Source: Sympetrum striolatum (taxonomy: Eukaryota; Arthropoda; Insecta; Odonata; Libellulidae). Taken from it: a DNA stretch of 64,000 nt. The position numbers and the translations under genes were made by a program. The stretch is taken from NCBI GenBank assembly GCA_947579665.1, contig OX388343.1:103979657-104043656 (forward strand), given 5' to 3'. The stretch's first letter is position 1, and every line of letters begins with the position of its first letter. A model generated the notes under the pieces. The model was not told the DNA's origin. It saw only the letters and a list, made by a program, of their open reading frames with translations, and made no database searches. Shown piece by piece: positions 50,671-60,718 of the stretch.

Positions 50671-51141
50671 GCCACATTTAACGTAAAAAAATGTTTTCTG
50701 AAATAAAATATTCATTTTAAAGAATCTCGCCTTGTTGTCATACCTATACTTAACTATCAAACTTTGATATAATTGCTATATAGTTGTCATGCAACGGATA
50801 TATCTGATTACTTTTAAGGATTTCGTCTTTTGGCGCGTAGTAAGATACATTTAGTTTCGTTTCAGATACTCAGCACTGGAGTCGCTTTCAGCAGAGCTTC
50901 CATGGAGCCACTACATAGCGGCTCGCTTTGTCACTAAGTCGTCCAACCGGTGGTCCATACAATTATGGTCATGCTGACTGCAAATGTTAACCGGCACTTC
51001 GGTTTTATCATAAATTAACTTTGAGATTAAGTTTTATCATTTGTTTAGTTTTTTTAACCGTTACTTTTGGTTTCAAAGAAAAAGTTAGACATCTTCTTTT
51101 CGACGTATATTTTCTATGTTACATCCAAAAGGTTATTTGCA
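50671..51141. promoter_or_regulatory. Upstream region of the PET117-like ORF and gephyrin gene
   Basis: No coding sequence is recognised. Because two 5' gene starts lie just downstream, one or both promoters are probably here. A less AT-rich patch (50830-50980) is the best position, but I see no clear TATA box or initiator. Confidence 0.3.
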
Positions 51142-51291
51142 ATGACACACCTTCCTAAGATTACTTTCATTGCATCTTGCGTATTCACTTGTGGAATTGT
51201 ATATTATGTTCACGTAGCACAACAGCAAGAACGAGAAAAAATGCAAGTCAAGTTACCAAAAGGTCAAGATACCGATAAGAAGTTCAGCTAG
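51142..51291 (+). CDS. PET117: PET117-like cytochrome c oxidase assembly factor, short or truncated
   Basis: A 49-codon ORF from ATG 51142 gives MTHLPKITFIASCVFTCGIV followed by YYVHVAQQQEREKMQ. A short N-terminal Lys, a single hydrophobic segment (residues 7-23) and then VHxxQQxxxRExM match the start of PET117, a small inner-membrane/matrix protein needed for cytochrome c oxidase assembly. Family members I know continue with a charged helix (typically GVxRDxERQ-like) to about 70-80 residues. Here the frame runs instead into KLPKGQDTDKKFS and a TAG at 51289-51291. So the C-terminal half is missing, lies in an unseen exon (a weak GTCAAG donor follows CAA at 51244-51246) or was lost. It lies 190 bp upstream of the gephyrin start on the same strand. 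The family call rests on about 35 residues. Confidence 0.55.
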   Translation: MTHLPKITFIASCVFTCGIVYYVHVAQQQEREKMQVKLPKGQDTDKKFS

Positions 51292-51477
51292 TGTTATGAT
51301 GAAGAGCATCGAGTACCACTGCATGAAATAGTTGTTGCGTAAGCATTCCTAGCGCGTATTCGTTAAAATCCTTGATAGATAATAGGAGACCTCGTAGTAT
51401 AATGTTGAGAAGGTTGACCTTAAAGAGTATACTGTGCCTTTTATGAGGTATTTAATTGCTCGTGTATGAATCTTGCA

Positions 51478-51511
51478 ATGGATTCGTTGTTTAGATTTGG
51501 CGTTCTAACAG
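51478..51511 (+). CDS. cin: Gephyrin exon 1
   Basis: Encodes [11 protein letters not shown] plus the first base of Val, with donor ACAG|GTGAGT. The ATG at 51478 gives a start like other gephyrins, just before the first beta-strand; ATG 51466 would add four residues (MNLA). Confidence 0.8.
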
Positions 51512-54500
51512 GTGAGTTACGTAAGATAAACAGTATCAGTTACATGGTAGAAATTTTTTCAGATTTTTAGTTTCACTAATTAGTATCTAAGGCTTAAAAA
51601 ATTTTATTCGACATCATGGTTATACCTAATTGCAGTCAGTGACAGTTGTTATTCCAAAAAATCTTTGGATCACAGCGGAGACAACTTGGAGCACTTCATT
51701 AATCAATCACGTTTATTAAACGGTAAAGTGGTCTTGAGGTATTGTGTTCCTGACGAAGAGAAAGTTATTGGGGTAAGATGATGACTTAAATGATGTCGTT
51801 TATGTAATACAATAGTTAAGCAGAAGTTGTTAGAGTGAGAAACTTATTTCATTTGCAGAGTATTCTTATTGACTGGAGTGACAATCATAGGTTGGATGTT
51901 GTAATAACTACTGGTGGAACTGGTTTTGCATCTAGAGATGTTACCCCAGAAGCTACAAGAAAAATAATCCATAAAGAGGCAAATGGTTTGTCAATGGCTA
52001 TGTTCAATTATAGCATGCAAAAAACTCCGTTTGCTATGCTTTCCAGGTTAGTAGTTTTTTTATAATATCTATCGATCTCAAACTCTTCTTCATATGCATT
52101 ATTTCTAGAAAAATTAGGCAGTAGCTTGGATAAATACAACAAAATATTCGAGATGCCCAACCGTTTTAAGCAGTCAGTATGTTTGAATGCTCTATCCTTT
52201 GAAACTCACGGGCTAAAACCAACTGTGTGAACTACTTATGATGTTATTAATGAAAATTATTAAATATTTGTAAATATTATTATCAGTATGTATTTTTTCA
52301 TATTTTCGAACAAGCTACATCAAAAGGTGTTATTTCAGGACCTTGAGAATTTCTTGCATTTAAAATCTAATGTTCTTAGACTTGAAAGTTATATAAGTCT
52401 TATACTTAAGTTTAGTGGCGAAGAACGTAAATTAAAATGTGTAATCTCTGCTCCATTCCGAGAAGAAATAAAGGGTTATCATTTTAAAATCAAGATTTAG
52501 ACCATCCTATGGAATAGAAATATCTGCATGTTGCACCTGACAAAAATAATTTCTGCTTTGTCTCCCTTCATGCTAAATAATTCTGAAGCAACTATCCTGG
52601 GCTGACAATGAAATTCATTAGTAAGTTAAGTTACCTAGTAAGTCTTGAAATATTTCGAAAAGTAGTATGTTCTGCCTATAAACTTGTTCATTGATGAGTT
52701 TGGAAGGAATATCAGTATTTTACTTGTACTAAGACTTATATTGAAAAGCAATTTTTGTTTACAACTTCATCCATTCTGGAGCGTTTTGCTCAGTGCTCAA
52801 TACACAATTTATAATAACATTTGAAAATCCTTAATTGTAATTCGCTGTATGAAGGTCCAGATTTTCATGTCATTAGCCTTTAGTTCTCACATTTTTTATT
52901 ATGAACAATTATTACCTCGAGTATGTTTTTTGAAAGCTGTAATTCACTAAAAAAACTAATTATTTGTATGTGCTGGGGTCTTAGATTTAGAATGTCTGCT
53001 GTGAATCTTGAGTGGCATCTTTTACAAAATTTTTCAGAGGAGTTTGCGGTATCAGAGGTAGAACGTTGATTATGAATCTCCCAGGAAGCAAAAAAGGATC
53101 TCAGGAATGCCTAGAAAGTGTAGTTGCTGTTATTCCCCATGCTGTTGATTTGCTAAGAGAGGAAACCAAAAATATTGAAAAGATTCATGCTGAGCTTCAG
53201 GCGTTAGGCCATGATGAATTAAGCCGAAGCAGCAGCGGCCACACGTGTGGTAGACACAGAGAAGAGCATCACTGCCATAAGCACTCATCGCATGAGAAAA
53301 GCAATGTTAGTCCATGAAATCTGTACTCAAATTTTTGTTATATTTTTAACATTTGGATAAAATACATTTTTTAATTTTTATGTTCTCTCATTCATTGATT
53401 TAAATAAAGGTATTTCTGATATTTTGATATGTTATGTTCCTATGTATCCATTGTTTTTTCTTTCTCTCCTTAACATTTTGACCAGATTTAGGTAGTAGAT
53501 CCCATGTATCTTTGAGCTCATTGTGTGTAATTTCAGGTGGATGATAGCAAAGTAGCTCGGCGTGCGAGAATTTCACCTTATCCCCTTCAAAGTGTTGCAC
53601 AAGCCCAAGAAGTGGTTTTAAAGTATGCAGAGCTCATTGGAACAGAGGTGGTTGACTTTAGGTGAGAAATTTTAGTGGGATGTACATGGGGGGTCTGAAA
53701 AGTTTCCAACATTTCGTCATTTCTAGACATGTTTTCTGAAAAATCTGGGGTCGGAAACTTTTCAGACCATCCTCGTAATATCTTGAAGGATTCCTTAGTT
53801 ATCACGCTTCGGTTACAGAGGTCCATTAAAGCATTTCCAAACAGATGGGGCCACTAGAGGGACCTTTTAGCCTATTAAGGTCTTGCGCAACTGGATGTTA
53901 TGTTATTTTTTCTTTTTTGCTATTCATTTTCCGTATATTTTGTTTAATTGTGCATAAATCATCTGAGAATTCCATAATCAATCATCACCATCATAAATAT
54001 TTGTGAATATTAAATTATGCTAAGGAAAACAAATTTTTCCACACCTCAGCTGGACTTAGTTGTTTCAACAAGATGAAAGTTATAGATCGAGACAACTAAT
54101 GCAGGGAATTGATGTCATATATTAATACTAATATTGATATGAAACTGTTTATCAGTTGATTGTATATAAAAGTAGTCAACAGATGTTGGAATAACTCAAA
54201 TATGTTCATCATTCTTTGTTCTTGAGGAAATTTCATGACTAGAAGCTTAATATCTCCAGATTGTTAATTTACTACTATCCATTATTAAAAGAACTGGCAA
54301 AATACTTATTGAGGGATGAACTTTCTAAGTATTAAATGTACAGCTATAATAGTACCACATAGTATTGAGCCTGCGTGGACATCTTCACACATCCCCACCT
54401 AGGAGGGGTATACCCCTACTCACGCAGGCTCCTTGTGTACTCTGGGAAACAACTTTTACTACCTTGTGGTTGCCAGCTATTGCTAATCGTTCTCTTGTTT

Positions 54501-57500
54501 TTCTTCAAAATATGCTATGGCTACACCTAAGGAATTTTTGAATTGAGAGAATTCATCAACACTACTTTGCAAAGAAGGGAGTACCTGCTTGAGAAAGGGG
54601 GAAGGGATACCAAAGGTGAAGGCATGAGGAGGTGCGGTAGGCTGTCGATGCTCTGCCCTCTGGTACTGAAAAAGGCTCTTTACTATGTGGCACTGTTATA
54701 GCTCACTAAATCATTACTTGTATTTAATGCAGTAGAGAGCAATACTTTTAGTGTGAAACTAGGGATTTGTGACTTATCCTTTTTGTAAGCTGGCATTGGT
54801 TCAAGCTTAATTAACCTACTGCTTGAATAATGATGTTTTAAATGCAATAGGTCTACATAACAGAATGGTTAATACAACTAATTTAGTGTTTGTGTAGTCC
54901 TATGCAAAGAAGATTTTTGGTTTGGCTCTCATGGTAACAATATATTTGGGATACTTTTGCTTCATCATTGATATCAGTTGTACATAGTTCTTTCATTCCA
55001 ATGAGTGAGTTTTCATTTGTCCATAAGCTTACATTTTGGATTATAACGTATGAAAAAGTTGCTAAGACTGATTTTCTCCAACAATTCAAGAAAAATATTG
55101 ATTGAACGAGCTATATTTTTGCAGAAGTGACCCCCCAGTAATAGTGTTACAAAAATTTTCACGAAAAATGAAGGGATTTAATAGATTTCAATTTTATAAT
55201 TACTTCATTAAGTATTACTTCCCTCTAATGTCGAAAAAGAAAATATGGGATGTTTCCACCAAGAGAAAAATTATACAAGCTTGTAAGTCCCACTGGTGAA
55301 ACAAGTCTTATTGGTGTATGAAACACTTCTTTGAAACATTTAATTCTCGTTCATTTCACATTTGCATAAAGTTTTCTGTAATAGGTACTTCCTTAAAGAT
55401 TTTATGAGTAGTTTAGAGATGCACTTGCCTATGCTAATACTTAAGGTCTCTTGCGTTTAATTGATAATTATATTTAATAAACTGGTATAGCTGTGGTTTA
55501 TACAAAATAGTATAAAAGTAATCATGATAAGTAAGTAAGTGAGTAGTTGGAAGTGAAAACTGTCGCAATGACGGATTTGGACCCCAGTCTTCCATTTTCT
55601 AGGAAGATTAATCCTAGATGTTTAATTTGCATACCTTACCATGTTAAGTATTATACTTTACTTTGATTCTAGTTAGGAATTAGCGGTATGTGATCTCCAT
55701 TTATGGAAATCTCTTGACGAATAGACATGCTACCAACAGTGGAATAATATTTACTTTACAAAATTCAAATTATGCATTTAGATGTGTCAGAATTTTGCTC
55801 CCACACCAATTGATTTACTAAGGTGATCTTTCAGAAGTATCATAAAAATGATAATCTTTATAATTACATCAATCTGGTAAGCTTTAACTTTGTGGAACTC
55901 CATCCTAGTTAATGGGTCTTGGACGTTAGTCCGAAACCACTCACGATATTTAAAACTTTTAAACAGTGGAATTTTGCTAAGTTATTCCCACCCATTTACT
56001 TTATAATTACATTTCAACTTCATTAAATGCTTGCTTTTGTTCTTGGGAATCCTTATGAATCTTAAATACACTTTCTCTCCTTAAAGTGATTCTTTTTCAT
56101 TCAATTTAAGATTCGTAAGAAATGTTAATCCTCATTTTACAAATATTTCATTCCCCGATAAATTTTGGGAATCAATTTCATACACCGATGTATGTATTGT
56201 ATGGCATCTTGACATGTTTGAAAAGGGATTTCATGAACAAAATTAAGTATATAATTGATGTTTCCATATGAGTTATTTCTTGATGGGTCTTTGGCCTTTT
56301 TCCCTTGTACTTGGTTTGAACATTGTTAACATTCAATCAATTTTTTTAAGATGGTAAATGAACTAAGCCATATCTATTTAAAACCATTTCTAATTTTTCT
56401 TTCTAAATGTTATGATCATGCCTATATGCGTTTAAAACCAAACAATGACAATGCTGAATTGTACTTTGATCTGTGAAATTCCATGACAATAGGATTTGTT
56501 TCATGTCTCTGGGTTAGGGAGGCTATGGATCGAGTTCTGGCCGAAGATATTTATGCTAAAGATCCTTTGCCGCCATTCCCTGCATCCATCAAGGACGGAT
56601 ATGCAGTTTTATCATCAGATGGAGCTGGAAGGAGATTGGTGATTGGGGATTCTGTTGCAGGACAGAAGGTTGGCAATTCAGGGAATTCAATAAATAGTTA
56701 TCTTTTGTAAATTCTGGATTGAGAATTTTAATTATCTTTCTAATAATAAAAGAATTGTAGTCTATTTGCCATTTCTACAGTGTTGCAAAATTTACATATA
56801 CTATAACATAATTTCCAAGCTTACTTTCCTCAGCCTTGTTGGTTGCTTGGTCACTATTTAGACCTCATTTTGTAGTCATCATTATTCATTCCTTTTCTTT
56901 TCTGTTCCCTATTTTTCTCCCTCACCTCTACCACATGAGTCTCATCTTGGTACTCGTTCATCTTTTCATTTTACCAAATGTTCAGATTCCTTTCTTCTAT
57001 GCTGTCTTTTTTACACTCTTAAACTGTTCTTTCCTCTGATATTTAGTTCATTCCTAAGATAGGCAGCAATCTCATGAATGTCTACAGAGATTGAGACACA
57101 TATTTTCTAGCAATATATGTCTCAACTTAATCCTTCTTTCTTGTCTCTCTGAGGTTTTCATTTTGTTTGCAATTTGTGATATTTTAGTTGGATCAAAATT
57201 TGATTTTATCATGCTGTTTGGATAAAGGTATTTTTAATTCAAAATATTTATTGAGAATGGATAAGATCAAAACTGTTTTGCAAATTACATTACGGTATAA
57301 TAGAACAGATATTTTGGTAAATAACTATTTTCATCTGTTTCATGGTTGAAAAATATTAAATACTCTGATACCTTACCTTGAAATAATTTAAAAAGAAACA
57401 TTTAGACAGATTATTTAGTAATTTAAATTGTATATTTCATAAATGCATGTCAACAATAACTCTTCGGAAAGAGTAGTACTATATTCTCCAACTTCGTAAC

Positions 57501-60500
57501 CTGTTACAAAGTAAATGAAACTCCAATTCATTAATTAAAAGAGTATTAGGTAAAATTTAAAAATGCTAAAGTTAAATAAAATTTAATTATTTATGATAAT
57601 TGATTCTTAAAATTGTAGCTTATTCTCAAATTATATACTCATTTATAGAAATTCTATAAGTTATTGGATTTTTTTAAATTATTTCCTGTAGAGCTCTAGT
57701 CTCCACATATCTCATAAATGGTTACTTGGATATTTGAAACCCCGAGTATTTTGGATTTCTTACTGCTATAATTACCGTATTTGACGGCATATAAGACGCA
57801 CCTTTTTTCCTAAATTATGTCTCGAAGAATTTCCCTGCGTCTTATATGTGAAGGTTCAACCTCCACAGGTTAAATTTCAATACTGAATGCTATTTTAGCC
57901 CAGATGGTCTATATTACCTATTTCATAATTGCATTCAATGATTGTGTTAATATTTGGCTTTTACAAAATGTGACAACTAAAAGAAGCTACATTTTATGTT
58001 ATTGTGGTATCGCGCTTTCGCACGGACTATTAAAACTCTTTTTCCTTGGGAGTGGCCACCTTAATGAGGGTGCGTCTTATATGCCGTCAAATACAGTACC
58101 TCTTTATGTACGCTGTACTTTCAAACTGAAGCTATCTTGCTACATAGCATTTACACTCTAATAGTTATACATTTCCAATATTATGCAGCTAGGAGACAGG
58201 TACCTAATGCCTGGAGAATGTATGAGAATAAACACAGGTGCTGCCCTCCCACCTGGAGCAGATGCAGTCGTCCAGGTTGAAGATACTAGTTTGTTAAGAG
58301 AGGCTGATGGAGGCAGAGTAGAAGTGGAAATCGAAATTCTATGGGCTCCTGCAAAAGGTCAAGATGTAAGGTAAGACTTGTATTTTTGCCTAATTTTCCT
58401 CAAACTAAGGCAAAGTTAATAACTACAGGATGATTCTCAAAGTTCATTTCAGTTGGTTGATTTTCGTAAGATATAAAATCATTTTCTTATCATCTCTATC
58501 ATTAACTGTGTATATTTGGTCCATCGAAAAGAAACCTAATTTCCCTAATATTTTGAGTGAGGAGGAGTTGGTGGTTCTATGTTGATTTTAGTGAGGAATA
58601 CTTGGTCAGTATTTTGATAAGAAAGGAGAGAACTCAAAGTGGAAGAAAAACAAACTGTGTCCTAACGTGAGAAACTCAAAGCAGAATTTAATTCCCAAAA
58701 TACCAGGTTTTTAGAGGTAAAAAGAGGATATAAGTAACTCTGTTTCGTTTTTATCCATCATTCCGGAATTTTCATTGGAATTTTGGAAATTGATTGTGTT
58801 AAGGATAATAGATAAAAATATTGAAACTGATCATGATATCTACTCCTCTTATTGCGATAATTAATACTTATAAGTAAAATTTATTCTTAAATTTCATAAT
58901 GTATACTTTCACTGATAGTTCATCATCTTTAAAATTGATTTGAAATTTTCAACCACTTAAGGCTATGGATTTATTGATAAAATATATTGTAAAATTCTAA
59001 TAGGTAAAACAATAAAAATGTTGTCAAAATGCATTTGTTTCACAAACAAATGAGAAATGTAGTTAAAAGAGGCCATTACACAAAATATTGTCATACGTTG
59101 TCAAGAAAATCTCACTCAACTAACAATGTTACAAAAAATTGTGTGAATAACAGATGGAAAAGTGAGTCACTAGCCTAACATCCTGCAGTCTACTGAAGTC
59201 AGGTCTTCCATTCTAAAGTATCTCTAAGGAACATTGTGAGGGTCAATTGGAGAATTTTAATGTTAATTTTTTATCATTTGCATCAATCTTAATAATTTTA
59301 TTTATAATAGTCTTGCATTAATTGAGCCATTTGTAGATAATTCATATTTCCTTTTTTTAAAAAAGGTTCTCTTATAAAAGCAATTCATCATTTAACAAGA
59401 ACTATTTTACCCTTTCTGGACTGAACCACCCAAAACAACTATAATAATAAGGATTAGATGTAAGGAGAGATTTATTAACCTCAATCTCACCCTCATAAAA
59501 GATGTTTATTATCATCATCTCATTTCCCTAACAACTATTTTGGACTGAGTTACTTGGCATCTTATGTGAAAAATCTCTATCCAGATCAATCTGTGAGGGG
59601 TCATTTGATTCTCTTCACATTGCTGTGTTCTCTTCAAATTGATGAAGACTACGAGAAGGACTTCATCAGACATGAATAACATTGTCATTGCAAATCCAGA
59701 AAAATTATCTATAACTATTCATAAATTGTTTCTAATAATATTCATATATTTTTAAGTAACCTTTTTTGTTTAACCCGTTGCACTGAAATGACGTGTCTAG
59801 CTAGCTTTCAATGCCTAATTACACAATGATGACTGACGCTCATCATTAGATTTAAATTATTGTAACGTTAAGTAGGGTTTATATATATTATTATTATAGC
59901 ATAAACTGCAGATAGGCTGTAAGCCTGATGGTCGTTGTAGTTTTTTCTACCTACATATAAATATAAAAGTTATAAACATACTTTATAAAAAATACATACA
60001 TAATAAACACAAAATTCCCATAGAATGATTGCACATATATATTATATTTTCCTCACGACTAAATAATGAATTTATAATATTATTTGTAACTGTTTTACTA
60101 GATTTTTCCTAATAATGAAGTTCTGAAAGTGATGATAATAAACCATCTATAAAGTACATATTGAACTTGTATTTCATGAAATAGTGGATAAGGGCAGGAT
60201 ATTCAGAAAATTAATTGTAGTGGAAGGGGTTAATTTTATTGCTCATGTTAGATAATAAACCCCCCAAGCCTTATCTAATTGTACATATGTAGACAGGTTT
60301 AATTTTGAAATGCTTGTTGGATTTCTTCATCTAACTTATTGTTAATTTTCTTTCCACAGGCAAATTGGTAGCGACATTGCCCTTGGAGAAAGAGTTCTTC
60401 TCAAGGGTACTGTACTTGGTGCCTCAGAATTAGGTCTATTAGCAACTGTTGGTGCTACTTGTGTCCTTGTTTACAGGTTAGAATGTCTCCTCAAATTTCG

Positions 60501-60718
60501 TTTGATTTTCTAATCTTAGAAGAGATTTAAGTTATTTATTCTTTGATTTTTAGGTTTCCTGTAGTTGCAATCCTGTCCACAGGCAATGAACTGCAAGAGC
60601 CTTGGGCTGGGCCACTTCATCCAGGATGTATCCGTGACAGCAATAAGACTTCCCTCATGGCACTAATTGGTAATAAAAATGGATTTCACATCGTGGATGC
60701 TGGAATTGCTCAAGACAG
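51478..60718 (+). CDS. cin: Gephyrin / cinnamon-type molybdenum cofactor synthesis protein (partial at 3')
   Basis: Nine exons: 51478-51511, 51636-51772, 51859-52046, 53038-53305, 53537-53661, 56518-56668, 58189-58370, 60360-60476 and 60554-60718. All junction phases agree, giving about 455 codons. The N-terminal G domain (MogA/MoaB type, adenylylates molybdopterin) shows LTVSDSC, the [16 protein letters not shown] loop and [11 protein letters not shown] His-rich linker follows (exon 4 end). The E domain (MoeA type, inserts molybdate) starts with [14 protein letters not shown] and shows [47 protein letters not shown] and RDSNKTSL. Animal gephyrins have the same G-linker-E order and also anchor glycine/GABA-A receptors in vertebrates; the fly gene is cinnamon. 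The C-terminal part (expected SGG and PGNP motifs) lies past the window. An in-frame ATG also exists at 51466. Confidence 0.93.
51636..51772 (+). CDS. cin: Gephyrin exon 2, G domain
   Basis: Acceptor TTGCAG|TCAGTG and donor GGG|GTAAGA. Continues VLT with [20 protein letters not shown] and ends VPDEEKVIG, the first strands and helix of the MogA fold. Confidence 0.9.
51859..52046 (+). CDS. cin: Gephyrin exon 3, molybdopterin-binding loop of G domain
   Basis: Acceptor TTGCAG|AGTATT and donor CCAG|GTTAGT. Contains the substrate-binding [16 protein letters not shown] and [10 protein letters not shown] through to PFAMLSR. Family-typical Asp residues of the loop are present. Confidence 0.93.
53038..53305 (+). 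CDS. cin: Gephyrin exon 4, end of G domain and His-rich linker
   Basis: Acceptor TTTCAG|AGGAGT and donor CAAT|GTTAGT. Encodes [20 protein letters not shown] and [15 protein letters not shown], then a linker with many His and two Cys ([20 protein letters not shown]). The linker is where gephyrins vary most. Confidence 0.92.
53537..53661 (+). CDS. cin: Gephyrin exon 5, start of E domain
   Basis: Acceptor TTTCAG|GTGGAT and donor TTAG|GTGAGA. Encodes [20 protein letters not shown] and ends IGTEVVDFR, equivalent to the entry helix of the MoeA-like domain. Confidence 0.92.
53685..53775. mobile_element. mariner-like mini-MITE next to exon 5
   Basis: 91 bp with inverted ends GGTCTGAAAAGTTTCC and GGAAACTTTTCAGACC, preceded and followed by TA (53683-53684, 53776-53777). 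The CGAGG(A/G)TGGTCTGAAAAGTTT-like end is of the type seen on mariner elements. It starts 23 bp after the exon 5 donor. Confidence 0.75.
54367..54431. repeat. Perfect 11-bp inverted repeat with GC-rich interior
   Basis: GAGCCTGCGTG and CACGCAGGCTC are exact inverted copies around about 43 bases that contain a second CCTAGGAGGGG/CCCCTA-type pairing. It is GC-rich inside an AT-rich intron. Could be a small transposon footprint or a structured RNA element of the pre-mRNA. Confidence 0.6.
56518..56668 (+). CDS. cin: Gephyrin exon 6, E domain substrate region
   Basis: Acceptor GGTTAG|GGAGGC. Encodes [20 protein letters not shown] followed by [17 protein letters not shown], the well-conserved MoeA signature, then [10 protein letters not shown]. 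The donor would be AAG|GTTGGC, which is weak but is the only phase-compatible GT at the end of the similarity. Confidence 0.88.
56669..58188 (+). other. Gephyrin intron 6
   Basis: 1520-bp intron ending TTATGCAG. It holds the TATAAGACGC-family MITE at 57775-58096, which ends only 92 bp before the acceptor. No other feature recognised. Confidence 0.8.
57775..58096. mobile_element. TIR MITE, TATAAGACGC family, subtype 2
   Basis: The 28-bp inverted ends start CCGTATTTGACGGCATATAA at the left and CTGTATTTGACGGCATATAA at the right (one mismatch), continuing GACGCACC, with TA on both sides (57773-57774, 58097-58098). 322 bp, no intact coding sequence. The ends match the 2493-2840 element outside a GACGGCA/CGCCG difference, so two subtypes of one family exist here. 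The internal 85-codon ORF is not recognisable. Confidence 0.88.
58189..58370 (+). CDS. cin: Gephyrin exon 7, E domain
   Basis: Acceptor ATGCAG|CTAGGA and donor TAAG|GTAAGA. Encodes [20 protein letters not shown] followed by QVEDTSLL and ends PAKGQDVR, the conserved TGA/PGADAVV element of MoeA-like proteins. Confidence 0.93.
58371..60359 (+). other. Gephyrin intron 7
   Basis: 1989-bp intron ending TTTCCACAG. It contains a SINE 3'-tail copy (59442-59515). The rest is AT-rich with no recognisable feature. Confidence 0.85.
59442..59515 (+). repeat. SINE 3'-tail copy
   Basis: GGATTAGATGTAAGGAGAGA and CCTCAATCTCACCCTCATAA followed by a TTATTATCATC tail match the 3' part of the element at 20745-20956 (GGTTAGGTGTAAGAAGAGAC, TCAATCTCGCCCG). 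No tRNA-like head is recognised upstream, so it is a 5'-truncated copy. Confidence 0.65.
60360..60476 (+). CDS. cin: Gephyrin exon 8, E domain
   Basis: Acceptor CCACAG|GCAAAT and donor ACAG|GTTAGA. Encodes [20 protein letters not shown] and [19 protein letters not shown], matching the [10 protein letters not shown] block of the family. It is separated from exon 9 by a 77-bp intron. Confidence 0.92.
60554..60718 (+). CDS. cin: Gephyrin exon 9, E domain (last exon in window)
   Basis: Acceptor TTTTAG|GTTTCC and donor ACAG|GTATAT. Encodes [20 protein letters not shown] and later [13 protein letters not shown], then VDAGIAQDR. The next exon should begin with the DDL-like region leading to the SGG motif and is not present before 64000. 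Confidence 0.92.

Larger units (their letters stand above)
53662..56517 (+). other. Gephyrin intron 5
   Basis: GT...AG intron of 2856 bp. It contains the mariner-like MITE 53685-53775 and the hairpin 54367-54431. Short ORFs within it have no recognised similarity. Confidence 0.85.

Noticed and set aside
51067..51141. Longer N-terminus for the PET117-like ORF
   Set aside because: The upstream extension begins with TTG and has no similarity; ATG 51142 fits the family start.
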